Assembly (NCBI GenBank): GCA_943369525.1
Contig: CALRNL020000013.1
Span: 7,805-71,804, forward strand
Length of the DNA stretch: 64,000 nt
Source of the DNA: BAIKAL-G1 sp943369525
GTDB lineage: Bacteria > Cyanobacteriota > Cyanobacteriia > PCC-6307 > Cyanobiaceae
Direction of reading: 5' to 3'
A program made the position numbers and the translations under genes. Under the pieces are notes generated by a model that ran no database searches, was not told the DNA's origin, and saw only the letters and a program-made list of their open reading frames with translations. Below are positions 44,196 through 50,686 of the stretch, one piece after another; position 1 is the first letter of the stretch, and every line of letters starts with the position of its first letter.

Positions 44196-44987
44196 TCAGC
44201 CCAACCAGGGATCGAGGAAGCTCAACGGCCGGGCCATGGTGGCCGAAAAGCCGAGGATGCCCCGGTCGATGTGGCGGTAAAGCAGGGAGTCGTCGGCTTC
44301 GAGCAGGAAGGTGCCGCCCCGCTGGGTGAGGAAGTCGTCGCGGGGCACGTAGGTGCGCCAATGGCCCAGCACTTCGGCCATGTTCTGGAGGCGCACGGTG
44401 GCCAGCTCAAAGGGCCGCAGGAAGCCCGAGCCACCGGCCCGGGCGAAGAACGAGCCCTGGATCGGCGGTAGGGGGCCCACCTGGATCGTTTCGCCATCGG
44501 CAAGGCGCTGGGGGGCGCTGCGGTCGCCGGTGTAGCCGCGCAGCACCTCCGCCAGGGTGCCGGGGGAGCCCACACCGGCGCACATCAGCAAGAGATTCGG
44601 CCAGGGTCCACCGACCGGGCCCAGGCCGCCGTAGAGCCCCAGGGCCCGGTGCAGCTCGGGCTCGGCATCCACCAGTAGTCGGTCGCTGGGGAAGCCCGTG
44701 TAGGTGCAAAAGCGCTGGCCGCTCCCGCCGTTGCCAATGCCGATCGCCAGCAGGGCGATGCCCGCCGACTCCAGTTGGGGCAGGGCCCTGGCCAGGGCCT
44801 GGGCGTATTCGAGGCTGTCGAAATCACCCAGCTGGGGCAGCAGCAGCACCAGCCGGCGCCGGCCCGGGCCCATCCCCGCCACGCTGGCGAGGCGCTCCAA
44901 CAGGGCAGGCGGGGCCAGGTCAGCCCCAGCCGGGGCCGTGTCAGCGAGATCCGTGTCAGCGAGATCCCTGTCGGCGGGGGTGGGCAC
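44196..44987 (-). CDS. AhpC/TSA-like (PRXL2 type) redoxin-fold protein
   Basis: A 263-residue protein related to the AhpC/TSA (PRXL2) family. Recognisable segments are VLLLPQLGDFDSLEYAQALA, FCTYTGFPSDRLLVDAEPELHRALGLYGGL and GSFFARAGGSGFLRP. The peroxidatic Cys position of the family (a CPFC-type motif after the first strand) is not a Cys here (PQLGDFDS), so thiol-peroxidase activity is doubtful. The start is GTG 44987 or TTG 44993. The N-terminus contains a short repeat (DLADTDLADT). It lies 14 nt after the FeS-type photolyase gene. Confidence 0.72.
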   Translation of the reverse strand: MPTPADRDLADTDLADTAPAGADLAPPALLERLASVAGMGPGRRRLVLLLPQLGDFDSLEYAQALARALPQLESAGIALLAIGIGNGGSGQRFCTYTGFPSDRLLVDAEPELHRALGLYGGLGPVGGPWPNLLLMCAGVGSPGTLAEVLRGYTGDRSAPQRLADGETIQVGPLPPIQGSFFARAGGSGFLRPFELATVRLQNMAEVLGHWRTYVPRDDFLTQRGGTFLLEADDSLLYRHIDRGILGFSATMARPLSFLDPWLG

Positions 44988-45001
44988 GGGCAAGGCGGGG
45001 C

Positions 45002-46516
45002 TCAGGGCAGCACCAGGGTGGCGCGGCGGAGGAAGGCTTCGGCGGCGGCGTTTAACCCCTGCCGGCGGTCTGGCCCGATCCGATCGAGCAGGTGCACCAT
45101 CATCGACAGGCGCGGATTGGCCTGAAAAAAGGCTCGGTGGCGCTCGATAAAGCGCCAATAGAGCCCATCCCAAATTTCACACCAAGGGCCCCGTTTGTAG
45201 TCCCCCATCTTGAGGATGTAATTGGAGCCGCAGATGTAGGGCTTGGTGGCAAAGATGCCGCCGTCGCTCATCTGGCCCATGCCATAGACATTCGGGCCCA
45301 TCACCCATTCATAGGAATCGAGGTAGCGCTCCATGAACCAGCGGTGCACCTCAACCGGGTTGATCTCACAGAGCAGCATCAGGCAGCTGATCACCATCAG
45401 GCGCTCGATGTGGTGGTTGTAGCCGAGCCGGTTCACCCGCTGGATCGCCCGATCCAGGGGCGGCAGGCCCGTGCTGCCGTCGTCCCAGCAGGGGGCAAGC
45501 CGGCGCTGGTGGTTCCAGAAGTTGGTGCTGGCCTGGCGCTCGCCGTGGGCCCGATCAATCCCGCGCACAAACTCCCGCCAGCCAACCACCTGGCGCAGGA
45601 AACCCTCCAGGGAGGCGATCGGCACCGGCTCCGCGCTGGCCTCACGCCTGGCGGCGTGGGCCAGGCAGGCGCCGACCACGGCGGAGGGGGTCAACAGGCC
45701 CGTGTTGAGCAGGGGCGAGAGCAGGGAATGGTGCAGGGTGTCGTGGCCCTGGCTGAGGGCGTCTTCGTAGGGGCCAAAACCAGCTAGCCGCTCCTCCAGA
45801 AAGGACTCCAGCCAGGCCTGGGCCTGGGGGTGGTCGTAGGGAATCCAAAGCGGACCCAGCTCGCCGGGGTGGCTGGCGAAGTGGCGGCCGATCAGGGCGC
45901 GCACCGCCGGCCCATGGGGGCTGGCGGGCACCGGCGGCAGGGGCGGCTCCTGGTAGCCCTTGGGCAGGCGGCGCCGGTTATCGGCATCAAAACTCCAGCG
46001 GCCGCCCGTGGGGGTTCCATCCGGTTCGAGCAACAGGCCCAGGCGCCGGCGCTGGCGCTCGTAGAAGGTCTTCATCAGCGGCCGGGCCCGCCCGCCAAAC
46101 CAGGCCCGGCTCTCGCCAACCGACTCCAGGAAAGCGGGCGACGGCAGCAGCGTTAACGCCACCGCCTGCTCCTGGCAGACGCGCTCGAGCCGGGCCCCAA
46201 AGCGGCGATCGGCAACCTCCGCCACCCGCAACTCCCCCTGGCCCGCCAGCTCGGCGGCCAGCCGCTGCCAGAAGGAGCAATCAACCGAATCGGGCAGCTC
46301 GAAATAGCGCACGGCCACGCCATGGCCGACCAGGGCATCGCGGAAGTGGCGCATGGCCACGAAGGTGTGCAGCAGCCGCAGCTGGTGGTAGCGGTAGGCG
46401 GAGGCCACGGCCAGGTCCTCCACCATCAGGACCCGATCCCCAGCGGCCAGCTGCAGGGGCGAGGGGCTGAACCAATCCGGGTGGAGCTGGTCGCCCAGGA
46501 TCAGGGTGAGGGTCAT
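45002..46516 (-). CDS. FeS-BCP-type cryptochrome/photolyase lacking most cluster cysteines
   Basis: A 504-residue protein of the bacterial FeS-cryptochrome/photolyase group (PhrB/CryB type): LILGDQLHPDWF at the start, EDLAVASAYRYHQLRLLH, the (6-4)-photolyase-like active-site GYNHHIERLM (His368, His369) and PNVYGMGQMSDGGIFATKPY in the FAD/cluster region. The expected cluster ligand pair (CxxC after SDY) is replaced by DYKRGPWC; Cys446 may keep the last ligand, and the ligand before the HH motif is a Pro/Leu position. Photolyase activity is therefore inferred, not shown. It belongs to a photolyase neighbourhood. Confidence 0.82.
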   Translation of the reverse strand: MTLTLILGDQLHPDWFSPSPLQLAAGDRVLMVEDLAVASAYRYHQLRLLHTFVAMRHFRDALVGHGVAVRYFELPDSVDCSFWQRLAAELAGQGELRVAEVADRRFGARLERVCQEQAVALTLLPSPAFLESVGESRAWFGGRARPLMKTFYERQRRRLGLLLEPDGTPTGGRWSFDADNRRRLPKGYQEPPLPPVPASPHGPAVRALIGRHFASHPGELGPLWIPYDHPQAQAWLESFLEERLAGFGPYEDALSQGHDTLHHSLLSPLLNTGLLTPSAVVGACLAHAARREASAEPVPIASLEGFLRQVVGWREFVRGIDRAHGERQASTNFWNHQRRLAPCWDDGSTGLPPLDRAIQRVNRLGYNHHIERLMVISCLMLLCEINPVEVHRWFMERYLDSYEWVMGPNVYGMGQMSDGGIFATKPYICGSNYILKMGDYKRGPWCEIWDGLYWRFIERHRAFFQANPRLSMMVHLLDRIGPDRRQGLNAAAEAFLRRATLVLP

Positions 46517-46606
46517 GGCTGGGGGCTCATCGGATCACGGGCATCGGCTGGCGGTCATCGGCTTCGGAGCCGGGGGCGGTAGGGCCAGAGGCCCCGCCAG
46601 CAACGC

Positions 46607-48001
46607 TCAGGACCATCGCAAGCGGTGGCTCTCCTCGGGGTCGTAGAGACCAACCTGGCGCTCGAGGTCGAAGCGGCGGGGCGCCCCCCCGAAACTGCGG
46701 GGATCGGAGCCCACCCCGGCCAGGTAGGCCCAGTTACCCGTGTTCAAGGCCGGCTCGGCATCGATCAACCACCACTCAAAGAAGCGGGCGCCCCAGACCC
46801 AGGGCAACTGCAGGCCGTTGACGAAGTGGGAGGCGACCCACTGGCGGCCCCGGTTGGAGAGGTAGCCCGTGGTGAGCAGTTCCCGCAGCTGGGCATCGAT
46901 CAGGGGATGGCCGCTATCGGCGTGGCACCAGCGCACGAACAGCTCCCGGTTCTCGACCCAGTCGGGCTGGCGGTTCTGGAGGCCGCTGGCGCCATGGAAG
47001 GCGGCGCCGTGGCGCTGCTCGGACCAGAGGAAAAACTCCCGCCAGAGCAGCTCCAGCTTGAGCCAGTCGGAGCCCTCATCGGCGCCATGGCGGGCCTGGT
47101 ACGCCAGTAAAACCTGCCAAATGCGCCGCACGGACAGCGACCCAAGGGCCAAAAAGGGGGACAGTTTCGAGGAGAACTCCGTGCCCACCAGGCCGTTGCG
47201 GCGGGCCTTGTAGTGGCGCAGGCCATCGGACATGAAACAGAACTGCTGGAGCCGGGCCAGGGCCGTGGGCTCATCGCCCCGGAAGGGGAAAGCGCTGCGG
47301 GGATCGCTTTGGGGATCCCGGCCTGGTTCGCCCAGGGGCTCGCCAAGGCCATCGGCGTGATCCAGCCCCCCCGGGGTCGGCAGCGGTTCGGTTCCGGAAT
47401 CGCTTGCCGGATCGCTTGCCGGATCCCAATCAAGGGACAGGAGCCATTCCCTCGGCCAGGCCCCGGGCCAGGTCGCCGCCGTCCAGCCCAGGCCGGTGAG
47501 ATCCGGCGGGGGCAGGGGCGCGTCGGGGGGGCGGTTTAGGCCGCGGCGAAAATCACTGAAGACCAACGGAAAGCGATCGGGGGCCAGGGGCCAGTCGCCA
47601 AACAACCGGCTCTGCCGGGCTTGGACCAGCCGATCAGGCCGCAGCAGCGGCTGGAGCTCGGCCAGGGCAGCGGCGGTGGTCTGCTGGGGAAAGGCCAGCA
47701 GGGGAATGCCCAAGGCCGCCAGGCGCGAGCGCAGCGACTCCAGGGCCTGGTCCCCGATCCGGCGTTGGTGGGGGCCCCGCAGGCGCTGGCCCTCGGGCCT
47801 GGTGGCCAGCACGACCAGGCGGCTCCCGGGCTGGCGGCGGACCAGGGCCACGGCCTCGTGCAAGCCGGGCTGGTCATCCAGGCGCAGCTGGCCCTCCAGG
47901 GCAAAGACCATGGTCAAGGCTCCCGGCCCGGGGGCTTCGGGCCCCGACGGGGAACCGGCCGGGCCCGGGGCCGGGGGAATTAGCGGCTGCTCTTCACTCA
48001 T
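46607..48001 (-). CDS. DASH-type cryptochrome/photolyase
   Basis: A 464-residue protein of the CRY-DASH group: an antenna domain after an Ala/Pro/Gly-rich leader (VFALEGQLRLDDQPGL), a central linker with DPASDPASD-type repeats (about 205-235), and FAD-domain motifs GTEFSSKLSPFLALGSLSVRRIW, KLELLWREFFLWSEQRHG, TGYLSNRGRQWVASHFV and NTGNWAYLAGVGSDPRSF. DASH proteins repair single-stranded DNA cyclobutane dimers in vitro. The start at 48001 (MSEEQPLIPP) is preferred over an internal ATG at 47911. Confidence 0.87.
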   Translation of the reverse strand: MSEEQPLIPPAPGPAGSPSGPEAPGPGALTMVFALEGQLRLDDQPGLHEAVALVRRQPGSRLVVLATRPEGQRLRGPHQRRIGDQALESLRSRLAALGIPLLAFPQQTTAAALAELQPLLRPDRLVQARQSRLFGDWPLAPDRFPLVFSDFRRGLNRPPDAPLPPPDLTGLGWTAATWPGAWPREWLLSLDWDPASDPASDSGTEPLPTPGGLDHADGLGEPLGEPGRDPQSDPRSAFPFRGDEPTALARLQQFCFMSDGLRHYKARRNGLVGTEFSSKLSPFLALGSLSVRRIWQVLLAYQARHGADEGSDWLKLELLWREFFLWSEQRHGAAFHGASGLQNRQPDWVENRELFVRWCHADSGHPLIDAQLRELLTTGYLSNRGRQWVASHFVNGLQLPWVWGARFFEWWLIDAEPALNTGNWAYLAGVGSDPRSFGGAPRRFDLERQVGLYDPEESHRLRWS

Positions 48002-48041
48002 CCAGCCCGGGCGCGCCACCACGCTTAACGTTTCGTCACAC

Positions 48042-48047
48042 TAGACT
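48042..48047 (+). promoter_or_regulatory. Possible -10 box before the small membrane protein gene
   Basis: TAGACT, 21 nt before the GTG at 48069, with a TTAACG sequence upstream at -35-like distance. Confidence 0.3.
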
Positions 48048-48068
48048 GGGGAAAAGCGAGAGCGGGCC

Positions 48069-48296
48069 GTGGAAAGCATCTTGGTTGGCGTTTATCTGAT
48101 CTGCTTCGCCGGCATTGCCGGCGGCGCCTTTGCCTTGATGACCCAAAACCTGCGCCGAGCCAACCCACCGATGGGGACCAAGTCCCAGGCCACCCGCCGG
48201 CCCCGCCACCCCGAAGCGCCCCAGCCCGGCGAAGAAGTGCTCTACGTGGACCTCAGCCGGGAACGGCTGGAGTCGCTCTACCAGCAGGCCTCCTAA
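48069..48296 (+). CDS. Small single-helix membrane protein
   Basis: A 75-residue protein with one membrane helix (residues 4-24, ILVGVYLICFAGIAGGAFALM) and a basic cytoplasmic tail with RPRHPEAPQPGEEVLYVDLS. It resembles DUF2973-type cyanobacterial small membrane proteins, whose role is unknown, but the match is by eye only. Start is GTG at 48069. The next 330 bp contain no gene but a strong hairpin. Confidence 0.55.
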   Translation: MESILVGVYLICFAGIAGGAFALMTQNLRRANPPMGTKSQATRRPRHPEAPQPGEEVLYVDLSRERLESLYQQAS

Positions 48297-48370
48297 ACGC
48301 AATTCCCTTCGGCAGGGAGAGCACCAAAGAGCTTGCAACACCAGTCAATCTGTTGATCTAATGATCCGAG

Positions 48371-48419
48371 CTAAAGACCCCTTGATGAAGCCTTTTTGGC
48401 ATCATCAAGGGGTCTTTAG
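48371..48419. terminator. Perfect 18-bp hairpin, possibly bidirectional terminator
   Basis: Left arm CTAAAGACCCCTTGATGA (48371-48388) pairs perfectly with the right arm (48402-48419). Inside the 13-nt loop GCC/GGC can add 3 bp around a T5 loop. It lies 74 nt after the small membrane gene's stop. There is no strong T-run on the plus strand, so a terminator role is plausible but not certain. Confidence 0.5.
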
Positions 48420-48572
48420 TGATTTCCCCCACAAAGGGGGCCAAGCCATTGCCCTGGGGGCCCCTCGTCCAAAGATCGTTGGCTAGGGGTTGGCCCCAAC
48501 GAAGCAGGACCCCCTTGGGACTCCGATCCACCGATGGGACAACGGAAAGGGGTTTAGCCAGTGGAAGGGCAC

Positions 48573-48603
48573 AAAAAAACCCGAACAGCAAGGGCTGTTC
48601 GGG
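48573..48603 (-). terminator. Rho-independent terminator of hli
   Basis: A 10-bp perfect stem (CCCGAACAGC at 48580-48589 / GCTGTTCGGG at 48594-48603, 4-nt loop), with A7 on the plus strand at 48573-48579, i.e. T7 after the stem on the minus strand. It lies 28 nt after the hli stop. Confidence 0.85.
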
Positions 48604-48631
48604 CCTAGAAAAAAGTTGTTAGGACTGACGA

Positions 48632-48775
48632 TCAGCCGAGGCCGATCTGGGTGAGGATGCCTTGGCCGGTGAGCAATTCGGTGCCGAGGCCGATCACAAA
48701 GCCGAGCATGGCCAGGCGGCCATTCCAGGTTTCAGCGAAGGCAACGAAACCAAAGCGGGAGGTGGGAGCGGCCAT
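48632..48775 (-). CDS. hli: High-light-inducible protein (HLIP)
   Basis: A 47-residue one-helix protein: MAAPTSRFGFVAFAETWNGR then LAMLGFVIGLGTELLTGQG. The chlorophyll-binding motif ExxNGRLAMLGF is complete. HLIPs bind chlorophyll and carotenoids and protect photosystem assembly under high light. A near-perfect HLR1 element overlaps its -10 region, and a strong terminator follows, so it is a single-gene unit under predicted RpaB control. Confidence 0.9.
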   Translation of the reverse strand: MAAPTSRFGFVAFAETWNGRLAMLGFVIGLGTELLTGQGILTQIGLG

Positions 48776-48797
48776 GGGAAAGAGTTCAACTGGACTG

Positions 48798-48815
48798 ATT
48801 GTAACAGGTTGTAAA
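48798..48815 (-). promoter_or_regulatory. HLR1 element before hli
   Basis: On the minus strand: TTTACAAC-CT-GTTACAAT. The HLR1 consensus is two (G/T)TTACA(T/A)(T/A) repeats 2 nt apart; only the last base of the first repeat deviates. The second repeat contains TACAAT, a good -10, 22 nt before the hli ATG. RpaB binds HLR1 in known cyanobacteria; binding here is predicted. Confidence 0.75.
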
Positions 48816-48820
48816 GCCGC

Positions 48821-49075
48821 CTAGGTGGGGCGGCGATGGCGGCGGCGGCCCAGGGGCTCGATCCAGCTCTCGCGCACGGCGTCGTGGCGGAGCTTGGCCT
48901 GGGAGAGGCGGCAGCCCAACTGGATTTCGCCCTGGTCGAGCAGGCGCCCGAGCCGCAGGGCCGTGGCCTCCTCCAGCCGCGAGAAGCGGTCCTGTTGGGA
49001 AGCGAGCCAGCCGAGCTCCGTGGGGCTGATCACGCCACTGGAGAGACTGGCAAGGAAAAGCTGACCGACCGTCAT
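48821..49075 (-). CDS. Conserved hypothetical picocyanobacterial protein
   Basis: An 84-residue soluble protein (MTVGQLFLASLSSGVISPTE ... RLEEATALRLGRLLDQGEIQLGCR), mostly helical, ending in a basic RRRHRRPT tail. I recognise it only as a small protein conserved in picocyanobacteria, of unknown role. Its upstream region contains a weak HLR1-like repeat (49080-49097) right before the ATG. Confidence 0.6.
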   Translation of the reverse strand: MTVGQLFLASLSSGVISPTELGWLASQQDRFSRLEEATALRLGRLLDQGEIQLGCRLSQAKLRHDAVRESWIEPLGRRRHRRPT

Positions 49076-49313
49076 GGCCTTTGTAACGGATTGCTAAGAG
49101 TCTGTCCCATCTGGCGCCCGGGTGCGGGGGCGGCGGGGCTCCTGGTCAGGACGGCAGCCGGAGAACTAACCCGCAGGTGGACCTAGGGGCTGGCCGGGCC
49201 TGGGCGCGCCATCCCCTAGGGGGCCCTGGAGAAGGAGGCGACCGAATCTCCCAAGACCGATTTGGGCACAGGACTGGAGCCTGGTCATCAGCAACCCTGA
49301 CACCGCAACCGCC

Positions 49314-49820
49314 TTACCAATACTTCGGATAGCGGGCCTCGCGGGAGGCGTTGTTGTAGACGAGGGCAACGGCCGTCAGCACCAGGGCACCCACCAAGGT
49401 GGGGAAGAGCAGGAAGCTCCAGCTGGGCTGCAGCAAAAACACAATCACGGGGTTGGAACCAGCTGGGGGGTGCACCGTGCGGGTGACCATCATCAAGGAA
49501 ATCGCCGTGGCCACGGCCAGGGCCACCGCCCACCAATGGGCACCGAACACGGACAGGTAAACAAGACCCACCAAAGAACTGATCAAGTGGCCTAAAATGA
49601 CATTTCTGGGCTGGGAAAAGGGCACATCGGGATAGCCAAAGACCAGCACGCAGGTGGCTCCGAAGGAACCCAGCACCAGGCCAACGGAGAGCAAATTGGT
49701 GATCCCGGCCACCGTGGCGATGGCAATAAATCCACCCAGCCAGGCCAGGCCCACCGCCTTAAGGGGGGGCTTGGGGGGTAACGGCGCCCCATCCCCCTTG
49801 AACTTCGCCAGAAACACCAT
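49314..49820 (-). CDS. HPP-family membrane protein (possible nitrite transporter)
   Basis: A 168-residue protein with four membrane helices and the family-defining motif in VTRTVHPPAGSNPV. HPP proteins of cyanobacteria and chloroplasts have been reported as nitrite transporters, so that is the likely substrate, but this member has not been tested. AAGGAG lies 5 nt before the ATG and TTGACA about 21 nt further upstream. No NtcA site (GTAN8TAC) is visible. Confidence 0.8.
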   Translation of the reverse strand: MVFLAKFKGDGAPLPPKPPLKAVGLAWLGGFIAIATVAGITNLLSVGLVLGSFGATCVLVFGYPDVPFSQPRNVILGHLISSLVGLVYLSVFGAHWWAVALAVATAISLMMVTRTVHPPAGSNPVIVFLLQPSWSFLLFPTLVGALVLTAVALVYNNASREARYPKYW

Positions 49821-50084
49821 AAAAACTCCTTAGGCAAGCAATGGTCCTGTCAACAGGCCTAGGGCTGCCCCGCATGGGCTGAAGCGAACGACAGCAAGCA
49901 AGGGCAACCGGCGGGAAGCCGTTCCGAACTGGAGCCCCCGGAACCACCAGCCCTAAACACGATCAGGAGGTTTGCACCCTGGCGGCCATCGGCATGCTCA
50001 TCGAGCACCTTTTGGCCACCACCAGGGCACCCCGCCAGCCGGGCTGGGATCGGGCCTAGGGATTGGAGCGGCCCAAGGCTGGAC

Positions 50085-50555
50085 TCAGGCCCGGGCCCCC
50101 GCGGTCCGGCGCTGCAACACCCACCAGTAGAGCCCTCCCAGCAGCAGGGCACTGAGCACCCCCACCAAGGTGGAGCCCACCATCAGGCGGCCGCTGAAGC
50201 TGGCCCCCAAGTTCATCAGGTCGCCGTCCTTCAACTGGCCCAGGGAGGGGAAGGCCGGGCCTGGGCCCAGCAACCAGCAGCCGACCTGGTAGTTGAACCA
50301 GTAGAGCGGCAATGAGGTGATTGGATTGCTGATCCAGGTGCCAACCACCGCCAAGAGATGGTTGCCACGCACCAGGCTGGCCAAGCCAACGCCCAGCACG
50401 ATCTGCAGACCAAAGAAGGGATAGCAGCCGGTGAACACGCCAGCCGCCAGGCCCCGGGCCCGCTGGCCATTGCTGCCCTCCTGGCGCCATAACCAAATCA
50501 GCCGCTGCCGCAGCAGGCGCAGCCAGGACTGCCGGCGGCGGCGCCTAGGGATCAA
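50085..50555 (-). CDS. DUF2062 membrane protein
   Basis: A 156-residue protein with a basic N-terminus and about three helices. The typical DUF2062 pattern is present: ARGLAAGVFTGCYPFFGLQ and SNPITSLPLYWFNYQVG. Function unknown; relatives often neighbour glycosyltransferase genes, and here a glycosyltransferase lies directly upstream on the same strand. Confidence 0.8.
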   Translation of the reverse strand: MIPRRRRRQSWLRLLRQRLIWLWRQEGSNGQRARGLAAGVFTGCYPFFGLQIVLGVGLASLVRGNHLLAVVGTWISNPITSLPLYWFNYQVGCWLLGPGPAFPSLGQLKDGDLMNLGASFSGRLMVGSTLVGVLSALLLGGLYWWVLQRRTAGARA

Positions 50556-50686
50556 GGGAGTCAGAAGAGCGGGATTGGGGAAGGTTCATTCTGGGATATC
50601 TGGCCGGGCGATTGCCTGAGGCACGCAAGGGATCGGGCCAGCTCGTCCAATCCCAGCCCAGGCCCCAACCCCCTGCCCGGGGGAGC

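Larger units (their letters stand above)
48297..48631. other. Gene-free stretch with hairpins between the small membrane protein and hli
   Basis: 335 bp holding an 18-bp perfect hairpin (48371-48419), a 5-bp CCCCC/GGGGG hairpin around 48425-48439, and the hli terminator (48573-48603). No convincing ORF: open frames on both strands here have no motif or ribosome-binding site. Possibly a structured non-coding RNA. Confidence 0.4.

Noticed and set aside
48358..48622. Short open frames on both strands in the hairpin region
   Set aside because: No ribosome-binding site or family motif, and they run through the hairpin and the hli terminator.
49821..50084. NtcA site before the HPP (nitrite) gene
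   Set aside because: No GTA-N8-TAC arrangement is visible in the upstream region.
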